Of a DNA stretch of 64,000 bases, positions 8,154 through 19,710 are shown one piece after another (within the stretch, counting starts at the first letter, position 1; every line of letters starts with the position of its first letter). This DNA is from Macrococcus armenti. Lineage in GTDB: Bacteria; Bacillota; Bacilli; Staphylococcales; Staphylococcaceae. Below the pieces are notes generated by a model. The model was given only the letters and a program-made list of their open reading frames with translations. It was not told the DNA's origin and made no database searches. The position numbers were made by a program, and so were the translations under genes. Location: NCBI RefSeq assembly GCF_020097135.1, contig NZ_CP083608.1, positions 744,001 through 808,000 on the forward strand, read 5' to 3'.

Positions 8154-8182
8154 TTGAAAAAAACACGTGTCATTGTTATGCT
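8154..8182 (+). promoter_or_regulatory. Promoter of the pur operon
   Basis: TTGAAA (8154-8159) and TATGCT (8177-8182) are separated by 17 bp. The leader to purE is only about 55 nt and shows no purine-riboswitch fold. Confidence 0.55.
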
Positions 8183-8242
8183 ATATATGTAATATACACT
8201 GAATTGAACAGTATTTTCAAATAATAATAAAGGGTGATATGA

Positions 8243-8725
8243 GTGACAGTAGCAGTAATTATGGGTTCATCATCGGATTGGGATACGATGAAGGAAGCGG
8301 TTGCAATGCTTGAAGCGTTTGGTATCGAACACGAAGCAAGTGTTGTTTCAGCGCATCGTACGCCACTAGAGATGGTTGATTTCGCGAAGTCTGCACGAGA
8401 GAAAGGCATTGATATTATTATCGCAGGTGCTGGTGGTGCTGCACACTTACCAGGGATGGTTGCTTCGATGACTTCAGTTCCGGTGATCGGTGTGCCGATT
8501 GAGTCTAAAGCATTAAAAGGTATGGATTCACTGCTTTCGATTGTACAGATGCCAGGTGGTATTCCTGTAGCAACGACTGCTATCGGTAAAGCAGGGGCGA
8601 AAAATGCCGGTATTCTTGCAGCGCGTATGATGAGTTTAAAGGATGAGACACTTATTCAGAAACTGGATGATTACGAAGCATCTTTAGTGAAGAAAGTTGA
8701 GGCGATGCAAAGTGACCTTAAATAA
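8243..8725 (+). CDS. purE: N5-carboxyaminoimidazole ribonucleotide mutase
   Basis: 160 residues starting with GTG 8243, with AGGGTGAT upstream; the overlapping ATG at 8239 is in another frame. Class I PurE marks are [19 protein letters not shown] and [13 protein letters not shown]. It moves the carboxyl group of N5-CAIR to C4 of the imidazole ring and works directly after PurK. It is the first gene of an eleven-gene operon in the order usual for Staphylococcaceae, running without a terminator to purD. Confidence 0.96.
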   Translation: MTVAVIMGSSSDWDTMKEAVAMLEAFGIEHEASVVSAHRTPLEMVDFAKSAREKGIDIIIAGAGGAAHLPGMVASMTSVPVIGVPIESKALKGMDSLLSIVQMPGGIPVATTAIGKAGAKNAGILAARMMSLKDETLIQKLDDYEASLVKKVEAMQSDLK

Positions 8726-9830
8726 GTTTCCGCTCGGTAGCACAATTGGTATCGTTGGTGGCGGTCAGCTTGGTAAGATGATGGCACAGTCAGCACAGCG
8801 TATGGGATATAAAGTTGCGATTCTGGATCCGGATGATACATGTCCGGCCCGTTACGTTGCACATCACTTCGTACATGCGCCATACAATGATATCGATGGA
8901 CTGAAGGAATTAAGTAATCATAGCGATGTCATTACGTATGAATTTGAGAATATTAACGCTGAAGCACTTAAGGTGATAGCAGAAGAGAATCATGTACCTC
9001 AAGGGTATGAGACAGTGAATATTTTGCAGAACCGTTTAAGTGAGAAAGAGGCGATTGCACAAAGCGGTGCTGTTGTAGTCCCTTACTTACGCGTTGAATG
9101 TCGTGAAGATGTTGATCGTGCGATTCGTGAAATCGGTTTACCGATTGTCCTCAAAACGGTATTCGGTGGTTATGACGGTAAAGGTCAGCTCGTTGTTACA
9201 GACGAAAGTCACCTGGATGAGGCATACAAAATGGCTGAAGATAATGTACTCGTTGCAGAGAAACGCATTGAACTGGATAGAGAGATTTCGATTACTGCAA
9301 GTCGTAACTTACAAGGTGAAGTTGTATATTTCCCGGTTCAGGAAAATGTACACCGTAACCAGATTCTATTCAGTACGACTGTCCGTAAATCTCATGCGTA
9401 TACAGAAGCGGCCATAAGTGAAGTAGAGAAGATTTTAAGCAAAATTCATTTCGTTGGTACTTTCACAGTCGAATTCTTTATCGATAAAGCTGGTAAGTTA
9501 TATGTTAATGAAATTGCACCACGTCCACACAACTCAGGGCATTATTCGATTGAGGCGTGTGACTACTCACAGTTTGATACGCATGTTTTATCCGTGCTTG
9601 GATTTACTTTACCAAAATCAATTCGTCTGCATAGCGAAGCCGTAATGTATAATTTACTCGGTCAGGATCTTGATTTAATGGAACATCTATTCCCGGAACA
9701 TCCGGAGTGGCACGTCCACGTTTACGGTAAAGCTACGAGAAAAGAAAATAGAAAGATGGGTCATATTACCCTTTTGTTAGACGATAACACGGATACATAT
9801 TATCCTATATATGAGGAGCTGATGAGATGA
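8712..9830 (+). CDS. purK: N5-carboxyaminoimidazole ribonucleotide synthase
   Basis: 372 residues. I choose GTG 8712 because GAGG lies 9 nt upstream and [24 protein letters not shown] aligns with the normal start; the gene overlaps purE by 14 nt, suggesting coupled translation. ATP-grasp enzyme that carboxylates AIR with bicarbonate and ATP. Visible blocks are [14 protein letters not shown] (ATP loop), [27 protein letters not shown] and the C-terminal [20 protein letters not shown]. Confidence 0.95.
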   Translation: MTLNKFPLGSTIGIVGGGQLGKMMAQSAQRMGYKVAILDPDDTCPARYVAHHFVHAPYNDIDGLKELSNHSDVITYEFENINAEALKVIAEENHVPQGYETVNILQNRLSEKEAIAQSGAVVVPYLRVECREDVDRAIREIGLPIVLKTVFGGYDGKGQLVVTDESHLDEAYKMAEDNVLVAEKRIELDREISITASRNLQGEVVYFPVQENVHRNQILFSTTVRKSHAYTEAAISEVEKILSKIHFVGTFTVEFFIDKAGKLYVNEIAPRPHNSGHYSIEACDYSQFDTHVLSVLGFTLPKSIRLHSEAVMYNLLGQDLDLMEHLFPEHPEWHVHVYGKATRKENRKMGHITLLLDDNTDTYYPIYEELMR

Positions 9831-10528
9831 GTTTAGTGTATGAAGGAAAAGCAAAGCGTGTATTCAGTACAGATGAGGACAATGTGTTCCGCATCGAATA
9901 CAAGGATGAAGTAACAGCAGGTAATGGTGCTAAGAAAGATGCAATGGAAGGTAAGGGACGTCTGAACAACTTAATTACGAGTTATTTCTTCGAACGTTTA
10001 GCACGCGAAGGTGTGGAATCTCACTTCATTAAGAAGCTGAGTGACACTGAGCAGCTCGTAAAACAAGTAACGATTATCCCGCTTGAAGTTGTCGTAAGAA
10101 ATTATGCAGCAGGTTCAATTGTTAAACGTTTAGGTTTTAAAAAAGGTGAGCAGTTCAAATCACCACTTTTAGAGTTTTACTATAAAGAAGATGCTTTAAA
10201 CGATCCAATTATTACAGATGACCACGTAAAGTTACTTGGCATTGCAGATGATAATGATATCGCTGAACTGAAACGTCAGGCATTAATCGTCAATGATACG
10301 CTTGTTAAGATTATGGATGAAATGAATTTACAGTTGATTGATTTCAAAATTGAATTTGGTAAGGATAAAGATGGTAACATCCTGCTTGCAGATGAGATTT
10401 CACCGGACACTTGCCGCATCTGGGATAAAGATACGAAAGAAAACTTTGATAAAGATGTTTACAGAGAAGATACAGGTTCATTAATTGATACTTATACTAA
10501 ATTTTATAATAAACTGGAGGCTTTATAA
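9827..10528 (+). CDS. purC: SAICAR synthase
   Basis: 233 residues; its ATG overlaps the purK stop as ATGA. The enzyme joins aspartate to CAIR using ATP. Family marks are [31 protein letters not shown] and [14 protein letters not shown], in their usual order. Length is standard for the bacterial single-domain form. Confidence 0.96.
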   Translation: MSLVYEGKAKRVFSTDEDNVFRIEYKDEVTAGNGAKKDAMEGKGRLNNLITSYFFERLAREGVESHFIKKLSDTEQLVKQVTIIPLEVVVRNYAAGSIVKRLGFKKGEQFKSPLLEFYYKEDALNDPIITDDHVKLLGIADDNDIAELKRQALIVNDTLVKIMDEMNLQLIDFKIEFGKDKDGNILLADEISPDTCRIWDKDTKENFDKDVYREDTGSLIDTYTKFYNKLEAL

Positions 10529-10530
10529 TC

Positions 10531-10791
10531 ATGACTAAAATCGAATTACACATCACATTACAACCACAAGTATTAGATACACAAGGACAAACTTTAACAC
10601 GTGCAGTACATGACCTTGGTTACAAACAGGTAAATGATATCCGTGTAGGTAAAGTGTTATACATGACAGTAGACGAAGCAAGTGAAGAAGCTGTAGCAAA
10701 CGTTGTGAATACATTAAGCGAAAAATTATTTGCAAACACTGTAATTGAAGAATATAGCTATAAAATTGTTGAAGATGAGGAGACGAAATAA
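10531..10791 (+). CDS. purS: FGAM synthase subunit PurS
   Basis: 86 residues, the usual size. PurS forms the bridge in the PurLQS complex that passes ammonia from PurQ to PurL. It lies between purC and purQ, as expected for organisms with the small PurL; its stop overlaps the purQ start by one base (TAATG). GGAGG of the ribosome site lies within the end of purC. Confidence 0.94.
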   Translation: MTKIELHITLQPQVLDTQGQTLTRAVHDLGYKQVNDIRVGKVLYMTVDEASEEAVANVVNTLSEKLFANTVIEEYSYKIVEDEETK

Positions 10792-11453
10792 TGAAATTTG
10801 CTGTTATTGAATTCCCAGGTTCAAACTGTGATCGCGATATGTTCAATGCAGCTTTGAATACTGGTTTTGAAGCGGAATATGTTGATTATCGTAATACATC
10901 TTTAGAAGGTTTTGATGGCGTGTTAATCCCAGGTGGATTCTCATTTGGTGACTATCTTCGTTGTGGTGCGATGGCACGTGTTGCGCCAATCGTTCCTGAA
11001 GTTAAGCGTTTAGCTGCTGAAGGTAAACCAGTTCTTGGTGTATGTAATGGGTTCCAGATTTTAACTGAAATCGGATTATTACCAGGTGCTTTAATGCATA
11101 ATACGAAGCATCAGTTTATTTGTCAGAACGAATCACTTAAAATCGTCAATAACGAAACGAAGTTTACGCATAAGTACGATAAAGATGAGACAGTTATTTA
11201 TCCTATTGCACACGGTGAAGGAAATTACTACTGCTCAGATGAAACGTTAGCAGAGCTTAAAGCAAACAATCAAATTATCTTAACTTATAATGACAATCCA
11301 AACGGCTCAATCGAAGATATCGCAGGTATCGTGAATAAAGAAGGTAACGTATGCGGTATGATGCCTCACCCGGAACGTGCGATGGAAGCATTACTTGGCA
11401 CAGATGATGGTGTGAAATTATTCGAATCAATTTTAGAAAGCTGGGGGAAATAA
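10791..11453 (+). CDS. purQ: FGAM synthase glutaminase subunit PurQ
   Basis: 220 residues, class I glutamine amidotransferase. The nucleophile Cys is in [11 protein letters not shown] and the catalytic His/Glu pair is in [27 protein letters not shown] is a PurQ signature. It releases ammonia from glutamine for PurL. It is tightly packed between purS (overlap 1 nt) and purL (2 nt gap). Confidence 0.96.
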   Translation: MKFAVIEFPGSNCDRDMFNAALNTGFEAEYVDYRNTSLEGFDGVLIPGGFSFGDYLRCGAMARVAPIVPEVKRLAAEGKPVLGVCNGFQILTEIGLLPGALMHNTKHQFICQNESLKIVNNETKFTHKYDKDETVIYPIAHGEGNYYCSDETLAELKANNQIILTYNDNPNGSIEDIAGIVNKEGNVCGMMPHPERAMEALLGTDDGVKLFESILESWGK

Positions 11454-11455
11454 TA

Positions 11456-13642
11456 ATGGTAAAGTTTTTAGAACCAACTGCAAATGAAATTAAAGAGAAT
11501 AAATTATACCAGGATATGGGGCTTTCAGATAAAGAGTACGACAAAGTTGTCGAAATTTTAGGGCGTATGCCGAACTATACTGAAATTGGTATCTTCTCTG
11601 TAATGTGGAGTGAACATTGTTCATATAAACATTCTAAACCTTTCTTAAAGCAATTCCCGACAATAGGTGAGCGCGTATTAATGGGTCCTGGTGAAGGCGC
11701 TGGTGTTGTTGATATCGGTGATAACCAGGCGGTTGTATTCAAAGTAGAATCACATAACCACCCATCAGCAATTGAACCATACCAAGGAGCTGCAACAGGT
11801 GTCGGCGGTATCGTTCGTGATATCGTATCTATTGGTGCGCGTCCAATTCAATTACTTAACAGCTTACGTTTCGGTGAATTAACTGAAAAGCAGAACCAGC
11901 GTTTATTTAAAGGGGTTGTTGCTGGTATCGGCGGATATGGTAACTGTATCGGAATTCCAACAGTTGCAGGTGAAATCGAGTTTGACCGTCAATACGAAGG
12001 AAACCCTCTTGTTAACGCGATGTGTGTCGGTATTATCGATCACGATAAGATTCAAAAAGGTACTGCTAAAGGTGAAGGGAACTCTGTCATTTACGTAGGT
12101 CTTAAAACAGGCCGTGACGGTATTCACGGTGCAACGTTCGCATCTGAAGAGTTAAGTGAAGAAAGCGAATCTAAACGTCCATCAGTTCAAATTGGTGACC
12201 CATTTGTTGGTAAGAAATTAATGGAAGCGACTTTAAAAGCAATCACTTTCCCTGAGCTTGTTGGTATCCAGGATATGGGTGCTGCAGGTCTTACGTCATC
12301 AAGTTCTGAAATGGCTGCAAAAGGTGGCAGCGGTATTCATTTACAACTTGAAAAAGTACCAACACGTGAAGCAGGTATTTCTCCATATGAAATGATGTTA
12401 TCTGAAACACAGGAACGTATGTTACTTGTTGTTGAAAAAGGTACAGAACAAAAATTCTTAGATTTATTTGATCACTATGAATTAGATAGTGCTGTAATCG
12501 GTGAAGTAACGAATACTGATCGTTTCGTATTAACGTACGAAGGTGAAGTTTTTGCAGATATTCCGGTACAACCATTATCTGATGAAGCGCCGGTATACGT
12601 ATTAGAAGGTCGTGCAGCACAGTTTGAAGATGTTAACCACGATTATTCAAATATCGATGCGAAAGATACGTTAATGAAATTATTATCACATCCTACAATG
12701 GCATCTAAAAACTGGGCGTATTCACAATATGATCAGCAAGTTGGTGCGAACACAATTATAAAACCAGGATTATCAGCTGGTGTAACGCGTGTTGAAGGAA
12801 CGAATAAAGCAATCGCTGCAACACTTGACGGTGAAGCACGTTATGTATTTAACAACCCGTACGAAGGCGGTAAGATGGTCGTTGCAGAAGCATACCGTAA
12901 CTTAGTATCTGTCGGAAGTTTACCACTTGCTATGACGGACTGCTTAAACTACGGTAATCCTGAAAAACCAGAAATTTATCAGCAGTTAGCAGATTCAACT
13001 CGCGGTATGGCTGAAGCTTGTGGTGCGCTGAATACACCTGTTGTATCAGGTAACGTAAGTTTATACAATGAAACAAAAGGCGAAGCAATCTTCCCGACAC
13101 CAGTAGTAGGTATGGTTGGTTTAATTGAAGATGTTGATTATTTAGTAGATTTTAAACCATCTATTGGCGATACAATTTACTTAGTAGGCGATATTCAACC
13201 AGATTTCGGTGGTAGCCAGATCGAAAAATTATTATTCAATGAAGTCGCTCACACTGACGTTGCAATCGATTTAAATAAAGAAGTCGCGCGCGGTGAAGCG
13301 ATTCGTAAGCATGTAGTCGAAGGTAAACTTGGCCACGTTCAGGCTGTCGGTAAAGGTGGCGCAGCTGTGAAACTTGCACAAATCGCTGCATACTTCAACA
13401 CAGGTCTTGAAGCGAAACTTGATGTAAGTGACGCAGAACTGTTTGCTGAAACACAGGGGAACTATATTGTCATTGCAAAACAAGGTGCAGAAATCAATAT
13501 CGAAGGTGCAAAAGCAGTCGGTACATTCGGCACTGATACATTTAAATTATCTACAAACCAAGGTGAAGTTACATTAGACGTGAATGATGTAACGGATGCT
13601 TGGAAAGGGGCAATTCACGCATGTATGACATCAGAGGTCTAA
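11456..13642 (+). CDS. purL: FGAM synthase subunit PurL (small type)
   Basis: 728 residues, the length of the short PurL that needs PurS and PurQ as partners. It converts FGAR to FGAM with ATP and ammonia. Blocks seen: [15 protein letters not shown] near the start, [24 protein letters not shown] (nucleotide binding), [16 protein letters not shown], and the second half beginning near [11 protein letters not shown]. The 3' end overlaps purF by 22 nt. Confidence 0.96.
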   Translation: MVKFLEPTANEIKENKLYQDMGLSDKEYDKVVEILGRMPNYTEIGIFSVMWSEHCSYKHSKPFLKQFPTIGERVLMGPGEGAGVVDIGDNQAVVFKVESHNHPSAIEPYQGAATGVGGIVRDIVSIGARPIQLLNSLRFGELTEKQNQRLFKGVVAGIGGYGNCIGIPTVAGEIEFDRQYEGNPLVNAMCVGIIDHDKIQKGTAKGEGNSVIYVGLKTGRDGIHGATFASEELSEESESKRPSVQIGDPFVGKKLMEATLKAITFPELVGIQDMGAAGLTSSSSEMAAKGGSGIHLQLEKVPTREAGISPYEMMLSETQERMLLVVEKGTEQKFLDLFDHYELDSAVIGEVTNTDRFVLTYEGEVFADIPVQPLSDEAPVYVLEGRAAQFEDVNHDYSNIDAKDTLMKLLSHPTMASKNWAYSQYDQQVGANTIIKPGLSAGVTRVEGTNKAIAATLDGEARYVFNNPYEGGKMVVAEAYRNLVSVGSLPLAMTDCLNYGNPEKPEIYQQLADSTRGMAEACGALNTPVVSGNVSLYNETKGEAIFPTPVVGMVGLIEDVDYLVDFKPSIGDTIYLVGDIQPDFGGSQIEKLLFNEVAHTDVAIDLNKEVARGEAIRKHVVEGKLGHVQAVGKGGAAVKLAQIAAYFNTGLEAKLDVSDAELFAETQGNYIVIAKQGAEINIEGAKAVGTFGTDTFKLSTNQGEVTLDVNDVTDAWKGAIHACMTSEV

Positions 13643-15039
13643 ACGAAGAGTGTGGTGTATTCGGTATTTGGGGTCACCCAAATGCCGCAGAGCTCACTTA
13701 TATGGCACTTCATTCATTACAGCACCGCGGTCAGGAAGGTGCTGGTATCGTATGTTCTGACGAGAAGAATATTTATGGTGCGCGCGGTATGGGATTATTA
13801 CCTGAAGCGATTAGTCAAGTAAAGCTTGAGTCACTAAACAGCTTCAATCATGCAATCGGTCATGTGCGCTATGCAACAACGGGTGCATCTGAACTTTCAA
13901 ACGTTCAGCCTTTTATATTCAAACATTCTAAAGGGGATATCGGTTTAGCGCATAACGGTAACTTAACGAATGCGGAACAAATTAAACGTGCATTAGAGTC
14001 TGAAGGTGCGATCTTCCAGACTTCAAGTGACTCTGAAGTGCTTGGACATTTGTTATTAAAAGCAAAGTCTGACAACAAACTGAACAACTTAAAAGCATCG
14101 TTAAATCAGATTAAGGGTGCGTTTTCGTTTTTAGTACTGCATCCGGAAAAGTTATTCGTAGCGCGAGATTCTCACGGTGTACGCCCACTCATGCTCGGTA
14201 AAGTTGACGGAGCATATTGTGTTGCGAGTGAAACGTGTGCATTTACTGCTGTAGGTGCTGAATATATTCGTGATATTGAACCGGGAGAAGTTTTAACATT
14301 ATCAAACGAAGGATTAGCTGAAGACGTATATACATTAGATACACAGTCAAATATGTGTTCTATGGAATATGTATACTTTGCACGTCCGGACTCAGAATTC
14401 CGTAAACACTCATTATATGAAGTACGTAAAGCTTTAGGACGTAAGTTATATGAAGAGATGAATATCGAAGCAGATGTTGTCATCGGTGTCCCGGATTCTT
14501 CACTACAAGCTGCAAAAGGATTCTCGCTTGCCAGTGGTATCCCGAATGAGCAGGGGTTAATTAAAAACCGATACGTCGGCAGAACGTTTATATCACCAAA
14601 CCAGAAGATGCGTGAACGTGCTGTACGTATGAAACACTCACCAATTCGCGACGTTATCGAAGGAAAGCGCGTTGTCGTAATCGATGACTCAATCGTACGT
14701 GGTACGACGAGTAAATTTATCGTAAAAACATTAAAACAAGCAGGTGCGAAAGAAGTGCATATGGCCATTTCAAGTCCGCCACTTATTCATCCATGTTATT
14801 ACGGTATCGATGTATCAACTCATGCCGAGTTAATTGCAGCAAACAAAAGCGTTGCTGACATTGAAGCAGAACTTGAAGTGGATTCTTTAACATATTTATC
14901 CGTTGAAGGGATGCACGAAGTATTCCGTTCATTTGATTCTAAAGGTGAATGTAATGCATGCTTCACAGGTGATTATCCGATTGAGATTGTAGACCATGTA
15001 TTACCGGAAGAAAAAGAAAAGAAAAAGAAGGGAGTATAA
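13621..15039 (+). CDS. purF: Amidophosphoribosyltransferase
   Basis: 472 residues from ATG 13621, chosen because the sequence [13 protein letters not shown] gives the usual short propeptide cut before the nucleophile Cys11, with AAGGGG 10 nt upstream; a longer frame from TTG 13600 spoils this. N-terminal Ntn glutaminase domain ([22 protein letters not shown]) and C-terminal PRTase domain ([14 protein letters not shown]). It commits PRPP to purine synthesis and is the main point of feedback inhibition. It overlaps purL, so the two are likely translated together. Confidence 0.95.
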   Translation: MYDIRGLNEECGVFGIWGHPNAAELTYMALHSLQHRGQEGAGIVCSDEKNIYGARGMGLLPEAISQVKLESLNSFNHAIGHVRYATTGASELSNVQPFIFKHSKGDIGLAHNGNLTNAEQIKRALESEGAIFQTSSDSEVLGHLLLKAKSDNKLNNLKASLNQIKGAFSFLVLHPEKLFVARDSHGVRPLMLGKVDGAYCVASETCAFTAVGAEYIRDIEPGEVLTLSNEGLAEDVYTLDTQSNMCSMEYVYFARPDSEFRKHSLYEVRKALGRKLYEEMNIEADVVIGVPDSSLQAAKGFSLASGIPNEQGLIKNRYVGRTFISPNQKMRERAVRMKHSPIRDVIEGKRVVVIDDSIVRGTTSKFIVKTLKQAGAKEVHMAISSPPLIHPCYYGIDVSTHAELIAANKSVADIEAELEVDSLTYLSVEGMHEVFRSFDSKGECNACFTGDYPIEIVDHVLPEEKEKKKKGV

Positions 15040-15041
15040 TT

Positions 15042-16064
15042 ATGGCTGAAAGTTATAAACAATCCGGCGTTGATATTCACGCAGGGTATGAAGCGGTTGA
15101 ACGCATGAAAAAGCACGTAAACAAAACGATGCGCAAAGAAGTGCTTGGAGGGCTCGGTAGTTTTGGTGCGGCATTCGACTTATCACAGCTGAACATGAAA
15201 GCACCTGTACTCGTGTCAGGTACTGATGGAGTTGGAACGAAATTACGTTTAGCAATCGATAGCGATCGTCATGATACGATTGGGATTGATGCAGTTGCAA
15301 TGTGCGTGAATGACATTTTAACGACAGGTGCAATGCCATTATACTTCCTTGATTATTTAGCGCTGAATAAAGTAGACCCAGTCATCGTTGAACAAATTGT
15401 AAAAGGTGTTGCAGATGGTTGTGTTGAAAGTGAATGTGCTTTAATCGGTGGCGAAACAGCTGAAATGGGCGATATGTATCACTCAGGAGATTACGATATC
15501 GCTGGATTTGCTGTTGGTGCTGTTGAAAAAGATGAATATATTACAGGTGAAAAGATCGCAGAAGATGATGTTATATTAGGACTTGCTTCAAGCGGTATTC
15601 ACTCTAACGGTTACAGCTTAGTGCGTAAAATTATTAAAGATAATAACTTAGATTTAAATGCTGAATTTGAAAACGGTAAAACGTTACTAGATGTCGTATT
15701 AGAACCAACACGTCTATACGTTAAGAGCGCAAAAGCGATATTGAATGCAGCGGATGTACATGGTATGTGCCACGTAACTGGTGGCGGATTTATTGAAAAC
15801 GTTCCGCGCGTATTTGTTACGGACGGTTTATATCCTGAAATCGATGTTACAAACATTCCACGTCAGAACATTTTTGACTTATTACAGGAAAAAGGTAACA
15901 TCGACAAAATGGAAATGTACAATATCTTTAATATGGGTATCGGTTTTATATTTATCGTGCCAGCTGATCAAGTTGAAAAAGTACGCGCAGCTGTAGACGA
16001 AGAAGTGTTTGAAATCGGTCGTGTCGTACGCGGCGATAAAGCAATCGAAATTAAAGGTGTGTAA
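15042..16064 (+). CDS. purM: AIR synthase
   Basis: 340 residues, standard. It closes the imidazole ring of FGAM with ATP. Marks: [54 protein letters not shown] and [20 protein letters not shown] precedes the ATG, 2 nt after the purF stop. Confidence 0.96.
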   Translation: MAESYKQSGVDIHAGYEAVERMKKHVNKTMRKEVLGGLGSFGAAFDLSQLNMKAPVLVSGTDGVGTKLRLAIDSDRHDTIGIDAVAMCVNDILTTGAMPLYFLDYLALNKVDPVIVEQIVKGVADGCVESECALIGGETAEMGDMYHSGDYDIAGFAVGAVEKDEYITGEKIAEDDVILGLASSGIHSNGYSLVRKIIKDNNLDLNAEFENGKTLLDVVLEPTRLYVKSAKAILNAADVHGMCHVTGGGFIENVPRVFVTDGLYPEIDVTNIPRQNIFDLLQEKGNIDKMEMYNIFNMGIGFIFIVPADQVEKVRAAVDEEVFEIGRVVRGDKAIEIKGV

Positions 16065-16065
16065 T

Positions 16066-16632
16066 ATGATTAAAGTCGCGATATTTGCTTCAGGTAATGG
16101 CTCAAATTACGAGAAAATAATGGAGAACATCCAGGCAGGCTTCCTGGACCATATTGAAGTGACAGGCTTATATACAGATAAACGTAGCGCGTTCGCAATT
16201 GAACGCGCACGTCGTTTTGATACGCCTGTACACGTATTTGAACTAAAAACATTTAACGATAAAACAGCATATGAAACAGCGATACTGGAACAATTAAAGC
16301 ACGACGGTGTGGAATGGATTATTCTTGCCGGCTATATGAAGCTTGTTGGTAAGACGTTGCTTGATGCATATGAAGGTAAAATGATTAACATTCATCCATC
16401 TATATTACCGAGTTTCCCTGGTGTGAATGCAGTAGGGCAGGCGCTGGATTATGGTTGCCGCGTAAGTGGTGCGACAGTGCATTACGTTGATAGTGGTATG
16501 GATACAGGTAAAATTATTGACCAGATGAGTTGTCCGATTTACGAAGAAGATACAGAGGAAACATTGCAACTCCGTATTCAAAATTTAGAATACGAATTAT
16601 ACCCACGCGTTATTAAGAAAATTATTCGATAA
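16066..16632 (+). CDS. purN: GAR formyltransferase
   Basis: 188 residues from ATG 16066, directly after the purM stop, where [22 protein letters not shown] is the family start; AAGGTG inside the end of purM serves as ribosome site. It moves the formyl group of 10-formyl-THF (made by FolD) to GAR. Catalytic motif [12 protein letters not shown] and the later [15 protein letters not shown] with the key Asp are intact. Confidence 0.95.
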   Translation: MIKVAIFASGNGSNYEKIMENIQAGFLDHIEVTGLYTDKRSAFAIERARRFDTPVHVFELKTFNDKTAYETAILEQLKHDGVEWIILAGYMKLVGKTLLDAYEGKMINIHPSILPSFPGVNAVGQALDYGCRVSGATVHYVDSGMDTGKIIDQMSCPIYEEDTEETLQLRIQNLEYELYPRVIKKIIR

Positions 16633-16643
16633 GGAGTCTACTT

Positions 16644-18122
16644 ATGAGAAAAGCATTATTAAGTGTGTCAGATAAAACAGGTATTATCCCATTTGCCAAA
16701 AGTTTAACAGAACTTGACTTTGAACTTTATTCAACTGGTGGTACGAAAAAAGCGCTGGAAGAGAACAACATTCCAGTAAAATCGGTGAGCGATTTAACAC
16801 AGTTCCCTGAAATTATGGACGGACGTGTTAAAACATTACACCCGAACATTCACGGTGGTATATTAGCTGACCGCAGTAATCCAGAACACGTTATAGCAAT
16901 GGAAACACACGGTATTGCACCGCTTGATCTCGTCGTTGTAAACTTATATCCATTTGAAGCAACAGTTGCGAATCCTGATGTAACTGAAATGGATGCCATC
17001 GAGAATATCGATATCGGTGGGCCGACAATGTTACGTTCATCAGCGAAAAACTTCAAACATGTAATTACAGTTGTAGATCCAAGTGACTATGATGTCGTTA
17101 TTGAAAAATTAAAAGCTGATACTTTAGACGAAGCATTCCGTAAACAATTAATGATTAAAGTATTTACGCATACGAACAAATATGATGCTGCAATCGTAAA
17201 CTTCTTCAGCGACAATACATCAACACTTCGTTACGGGGAAAACCCGCATCAGAAAGCGCGTTTCATTAAAACAGACGCAAAACCAAATACGTTAGCTGGT
17301 GCACGTGTACTGCACGGTAAACCGCTAAGCTTTAACAATATTAAAGATGCGGATGCGACACTTACATTAGTGAAGCAGTTTGATATTCCGGCTGCAGTTG
17401 CAGTAAAACATATGAATCCATGTGGCGTTGGAACTGGTGAATCTATTAGCGAAGCATTCCAGAATGCATATGATGCGGATAGTCAGAGCATATTCGGCGG
17501 TATCGTTGCATTGAATCGTGAAGTTGACAAAGCGACTGCAGAGAAAATGCATGCAATTTTCCTTGAAGTAATTATCGCACCGAAATTTAGCGCAGAAGCA
17601 CTTGAAGTATTAACAGCGAAGAAAAACATTCGTTTACTTGAAATCGATATGGATACGGACAAAGATGAAGAAGAATTCGTATCTGTAAGTGGTGGTTACT
17701 TAGTTCAGGATAAAGATTTACTTAACGTAACGCGTAAAGACATGCGTGTCGTAACGGACACTGAACCGACAGAAGCACAATGGAATGCAATCGAGCTTGG
17801 CTGGAAAGTCGTTAAAAGCGTAAAAAGTAATGCAATCGTTCTGGCAAATGATAAGCAGACGGTCGGTATTGGTGCAGGTCAGATGAACCGTGTTGGTGCT
17901 GCGAAGATTGCCATTGAACGTGCGATTGAAATGAACGACAATGTTGTACTTGCGAGTGATGGTTTCTTTCCGATGTCTGATACAGTTGAAACTGCGAATG
18001 CAGCAGGCATTAAATGTATCGTTCAGCCAGGTGGTTCTATTAAAGACCAGGACTCTATCGATAAAGCGAATGAATTCGGTATTGCAATGGTCATGACAGA
18101 CGTAAGACACTTTAAACATTAG
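16644..18122 (+). CDS. purH: AICAR transformylase / IMP cyclohydrolase
   Basis: 492 residues. The N-terminal MGS-like cyclohydrolase domain begins [12 protein letters not shown] and includes [15 protein letters not shown]. The C-terminal transformylase domain has [27 protein letters not shown], and the end [31 protein letters not shown]. It carries out the last two steps to IMP. AAGGAG lies 7 nt upstream. Confidence 0.96.
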   Translation: MRKALLSVSDKTGIIPFAKSLTELDFELYSTGGTKKALEENNIPVKSVSDLTQFPEIMDGRVKTLHPNIHGGILADRSNPEHVIAMETHGIAPLDLVVVNLYPFEATVANPDVTEMDAIENIDIGGPTMLRSSAKNFKHVITVVDPSDYDVVIEKLKADTLDEAFRKQLMIKVFTHTNKYDAAIVNFFSDNTSTLRYGENPHQKARFIKTDAKPNTLAGARVLHGKPLSFNNIKDADATLTLVKQFDIPAAVAVKHMNPCGVGTGESISEAFQNAYDADSQSIFGGIVALNREVDKATAEKMHAIFLEVIIAPKFSAEALEVLTAKKNIRLLEIDMDTDKDEEEFVSVSGGYLVQDKDLLNVTRKDMRVVTDTEPTEAQWNAIELGWKVVKSVKSNAIVLANDKQTVGIGAGQMNRVGAAKIAIERAIEMNDNVVLASDGFFPMSDTVETANAAGIKCIVQPGGSIKDQDSIDKANEFGIAMVMTDVRHFKH

Positions 18123-18133
18123 GAGTGAAACGA

Positions 18134-19369
18134 ATGAATGTATTAGTTATTGGAAGTGGCGGTCGTGAACATGCACTTGTACGTAAGCTGGTACAGTCAC
18201 CTCGCGTGTCTGAAGTATTCGTCATTAAAGGTAATGACGCGATGGCACGTGAAGCGACTTTAGTAGATATTGCTGAGGATGATCACGTACAAATTGTGCA
18301 GTTCGCACAAGAAAAAAATGTATCGCTCGTAGTCGTTGGACCGGAACAACCGTTAATTGATGGTTTAAGTGACGCATTAAAAGAAGCGGGTATCGAAGTA
18401 TTCGGACCGAACCGTCAAGCTGCACAGATGGAAGGCTCTAAAGACTTCGCGAAAGCATTAATGAAGAAGTATGACATTCCGACGGCACGTTATGAAACGA
18501 TTGATAATAAAGAAGATGCGATGAAGTATCTGGATGAAAAAGGGACACCAATCGTAATTAAGTACGACGGTCTTGCAGCTGGTAAAGGGGTTGTCGTTGC
18601 GATGGATCGCGAAATGGCGGTTGACGCAATCAATGACTTTTACGCGGAAGAAGGTGCAAAAGTTGTCTTTGAAGAATATTTAGAAGGTGAAGAATATTCG
18701 CTGATGGTTATCGTTAACGATGACTTCTGTATTCCTTTTGATACGATAGCACAAGATCATAAACGTGCATTCGATGGTGATGAAGGGCCAAATACAGGTG
18801 GTATGGGTGCATATTGTCCTGTAAGCCACATTTCAGACGATGTACTGAATACAACTTATGAAACGATTGTTTATCCGACAGTGCGTGCGATGCACGAAGA
18901 AGGATTAAATTACTTCGGTGTGCTCTATGTCGGCGCGATTTTAACGTCAGAAGGACCGAAAGTAATTGAATTTAATGCGCGTTTCGGTGATCCGGAAGCA
19001 CAGGTTTTATTGAGACGTCTTGAGACAGACTTAGTAGACTTAATTGAAGTTGCGCGCAATAAGAAGGAACTCGATTTAGTTTGGCACAATAAGTCAATCT
19101 GTGGTGTAGTACTTGCATCTAAAGGGTATCCAGGCAGTTACGAAAAAGGGGCTCTTGTTGAAGGGTATGATTTTCAGGATGACTACATCGTCAGCGCATT
19201 AAAACGTGACGGTGACACATGGGTAACAAATGGTGGTCGTGTAATGCTAGCATTCGGTGAAGGTGATGATTTATTATCGGCGCAGCAAGCGGCTTACGAA
19301 AATGTTAAGAAAATTAAGAGTGACGGTTTATTCTACCGCACGGACATCGGTAATAAAGGTATAAAATAA
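18134..19369 (+). CDS. purD: GAR synthetase
   Basis: 411 residues from ATG 18134, with AGGAG 8 nt upstream inside the purH stop context; a GTG at 18125 would overlap that ribosome site. ATP-grasp ligase that joins glycine to phosphoribosylamine. Marks: [38 protein letters not shown] and [14 protein letters not shown]. It is the last gene of the pur operon and is followed at once by a perfect palindromic terminator. Confidence 0.96.
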   Translation: MNVLVIGSGGREHALVRKLVQSPRVSEVFVIKGNDAMAREATLVDIAEDDHVQIVQFAQEKNVSLVVVGPEQPLIDGLSDALKEAGIEVFGPNRQAAQMEGSKDFAKALMKKYDIPTARYETIDNKEDAMKYLDEKGTPIVIKYDGLAAGKGVVVAMDREMAVDAINDFYAEEGAKVVFEEYLEGEEYSLMVIVNDDFCIPFDTIAQDHKRAFDGDEGPNTGGMGAYCPVSHISDDVLNTTYETIVYPTVRAMHEEGLNYFGVLYVGAILTSEGPKVIEFNARFGDPEAQVLLRRLETDLVDLIEVARNKKELDLVWHNKSICGVVLASKGYPGSYEKGALVEGYDFQDDYIVSALKRDGDTWVTNGGRVMLAFGEGDDLLSAQQAAYENVKKIKSDGLFYRTDIGNKGIK

Positions 19370-19370
19370 A

Positions 19371-19396
19371 AAGATCGAGACATATGTCTCGATCTT
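19371..19396 (+). terminator. Terminator of the pur operon
   Basis: A perfect 26-bp palindrome (aagatcgagacat and its complement) begins 2 nt after the purD stop. The T tract after it is short and broken by C, and it runs into the dispersed 19-nt motif. Confidence 0.75.
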
Positions 19397-19401
19397 CTTT
19401 C

Positions 19402-19420
19402 GATTAACAGACGAAACGGC
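19402..19420 (+). repeat. Dispersed 19-nt motif, copy 1
   Basis: The 19-mer gattaacagacgaaacggc sits directly after the purD terminator. An identical copy is at 47412-47430 (minus strand) and a copy with one mismatch is near 30929-30947 (minus). All three lie beside sequence resembling AAGATMGAGAC hairpins at gene ends. Confidence 0.8.
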
Positions 19421-19443
19421 GGAACACTTTTGTTCCAGCTTCT

Positions 19444-19572
19444 TTATTCAAACGTTTTCTGAACGTCTTCTTTCGTTTGCTCCACGCCTTCTTTTACTTC
19501 TTCTTGTTTTTGTTCTGATTGTTCCTTCGCTTCTTCTGCGTTTTGTTTTAATGTTTCATATTTGTCTGTCAT
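19444..19572 (-). CDS. Small charged coiled-coil-like protein, 42 aa
   Basis: The frame runs from ATG 19572 to TAA 19446-19444. A perfect ribosome site, AAGGAGGT, lies 7 nt upstream. The protein is almost only Glu, Lys, Gln, Thr and Ala (MTDKYETLKQNAEEAKEQSE and on to DVQKTFE), with a heptad-like helical pattern and no hydrophobic segment. A good SigB-type promoter lies upstream, so it may be a general-stress protein. I do not recognise a named family. The ribosome site, promoter and codon bias make it a likely real gene although very short. Confidence 0.7.
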   Translation of the reverse strand: MTDKYETLKQNAEEAKEQSEQKQEEVKEGVEQTKEDVQKTFE

Positions 19573-19605
19573 ATAGATGACCTCCTTAAACGTGTATAGT
19601 ATACA

Positions 19606-19630
19606 TTACCCGAAATTTCGTGCGATAAAC
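19606..19630 (-). promoter_or_regulatory. SigB-type promoter of the 42-aa gene
   Basis: On the minus strand GTTTAT and GGGTAA are 13 bp apart, close to the SigB consensus GTTTAA-N12-15-GGGTAT. It lies about 35 nt before the start codon. Confidence 0.65.
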
Positions 19631-19710
19631 ACTACGTCTTAAGCATGATTTTTCTGAAATAATAAGACATTTATAACGAAACAAATTATAATGAACAGTG
19701 AGGTGGAATT

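Noticed and set aside
8183..8242. Purine riboswitch in the purE leader
   Set aside because: The leader is only about 55 nt and shows no conserved three-way junction or expression-platform terminator.
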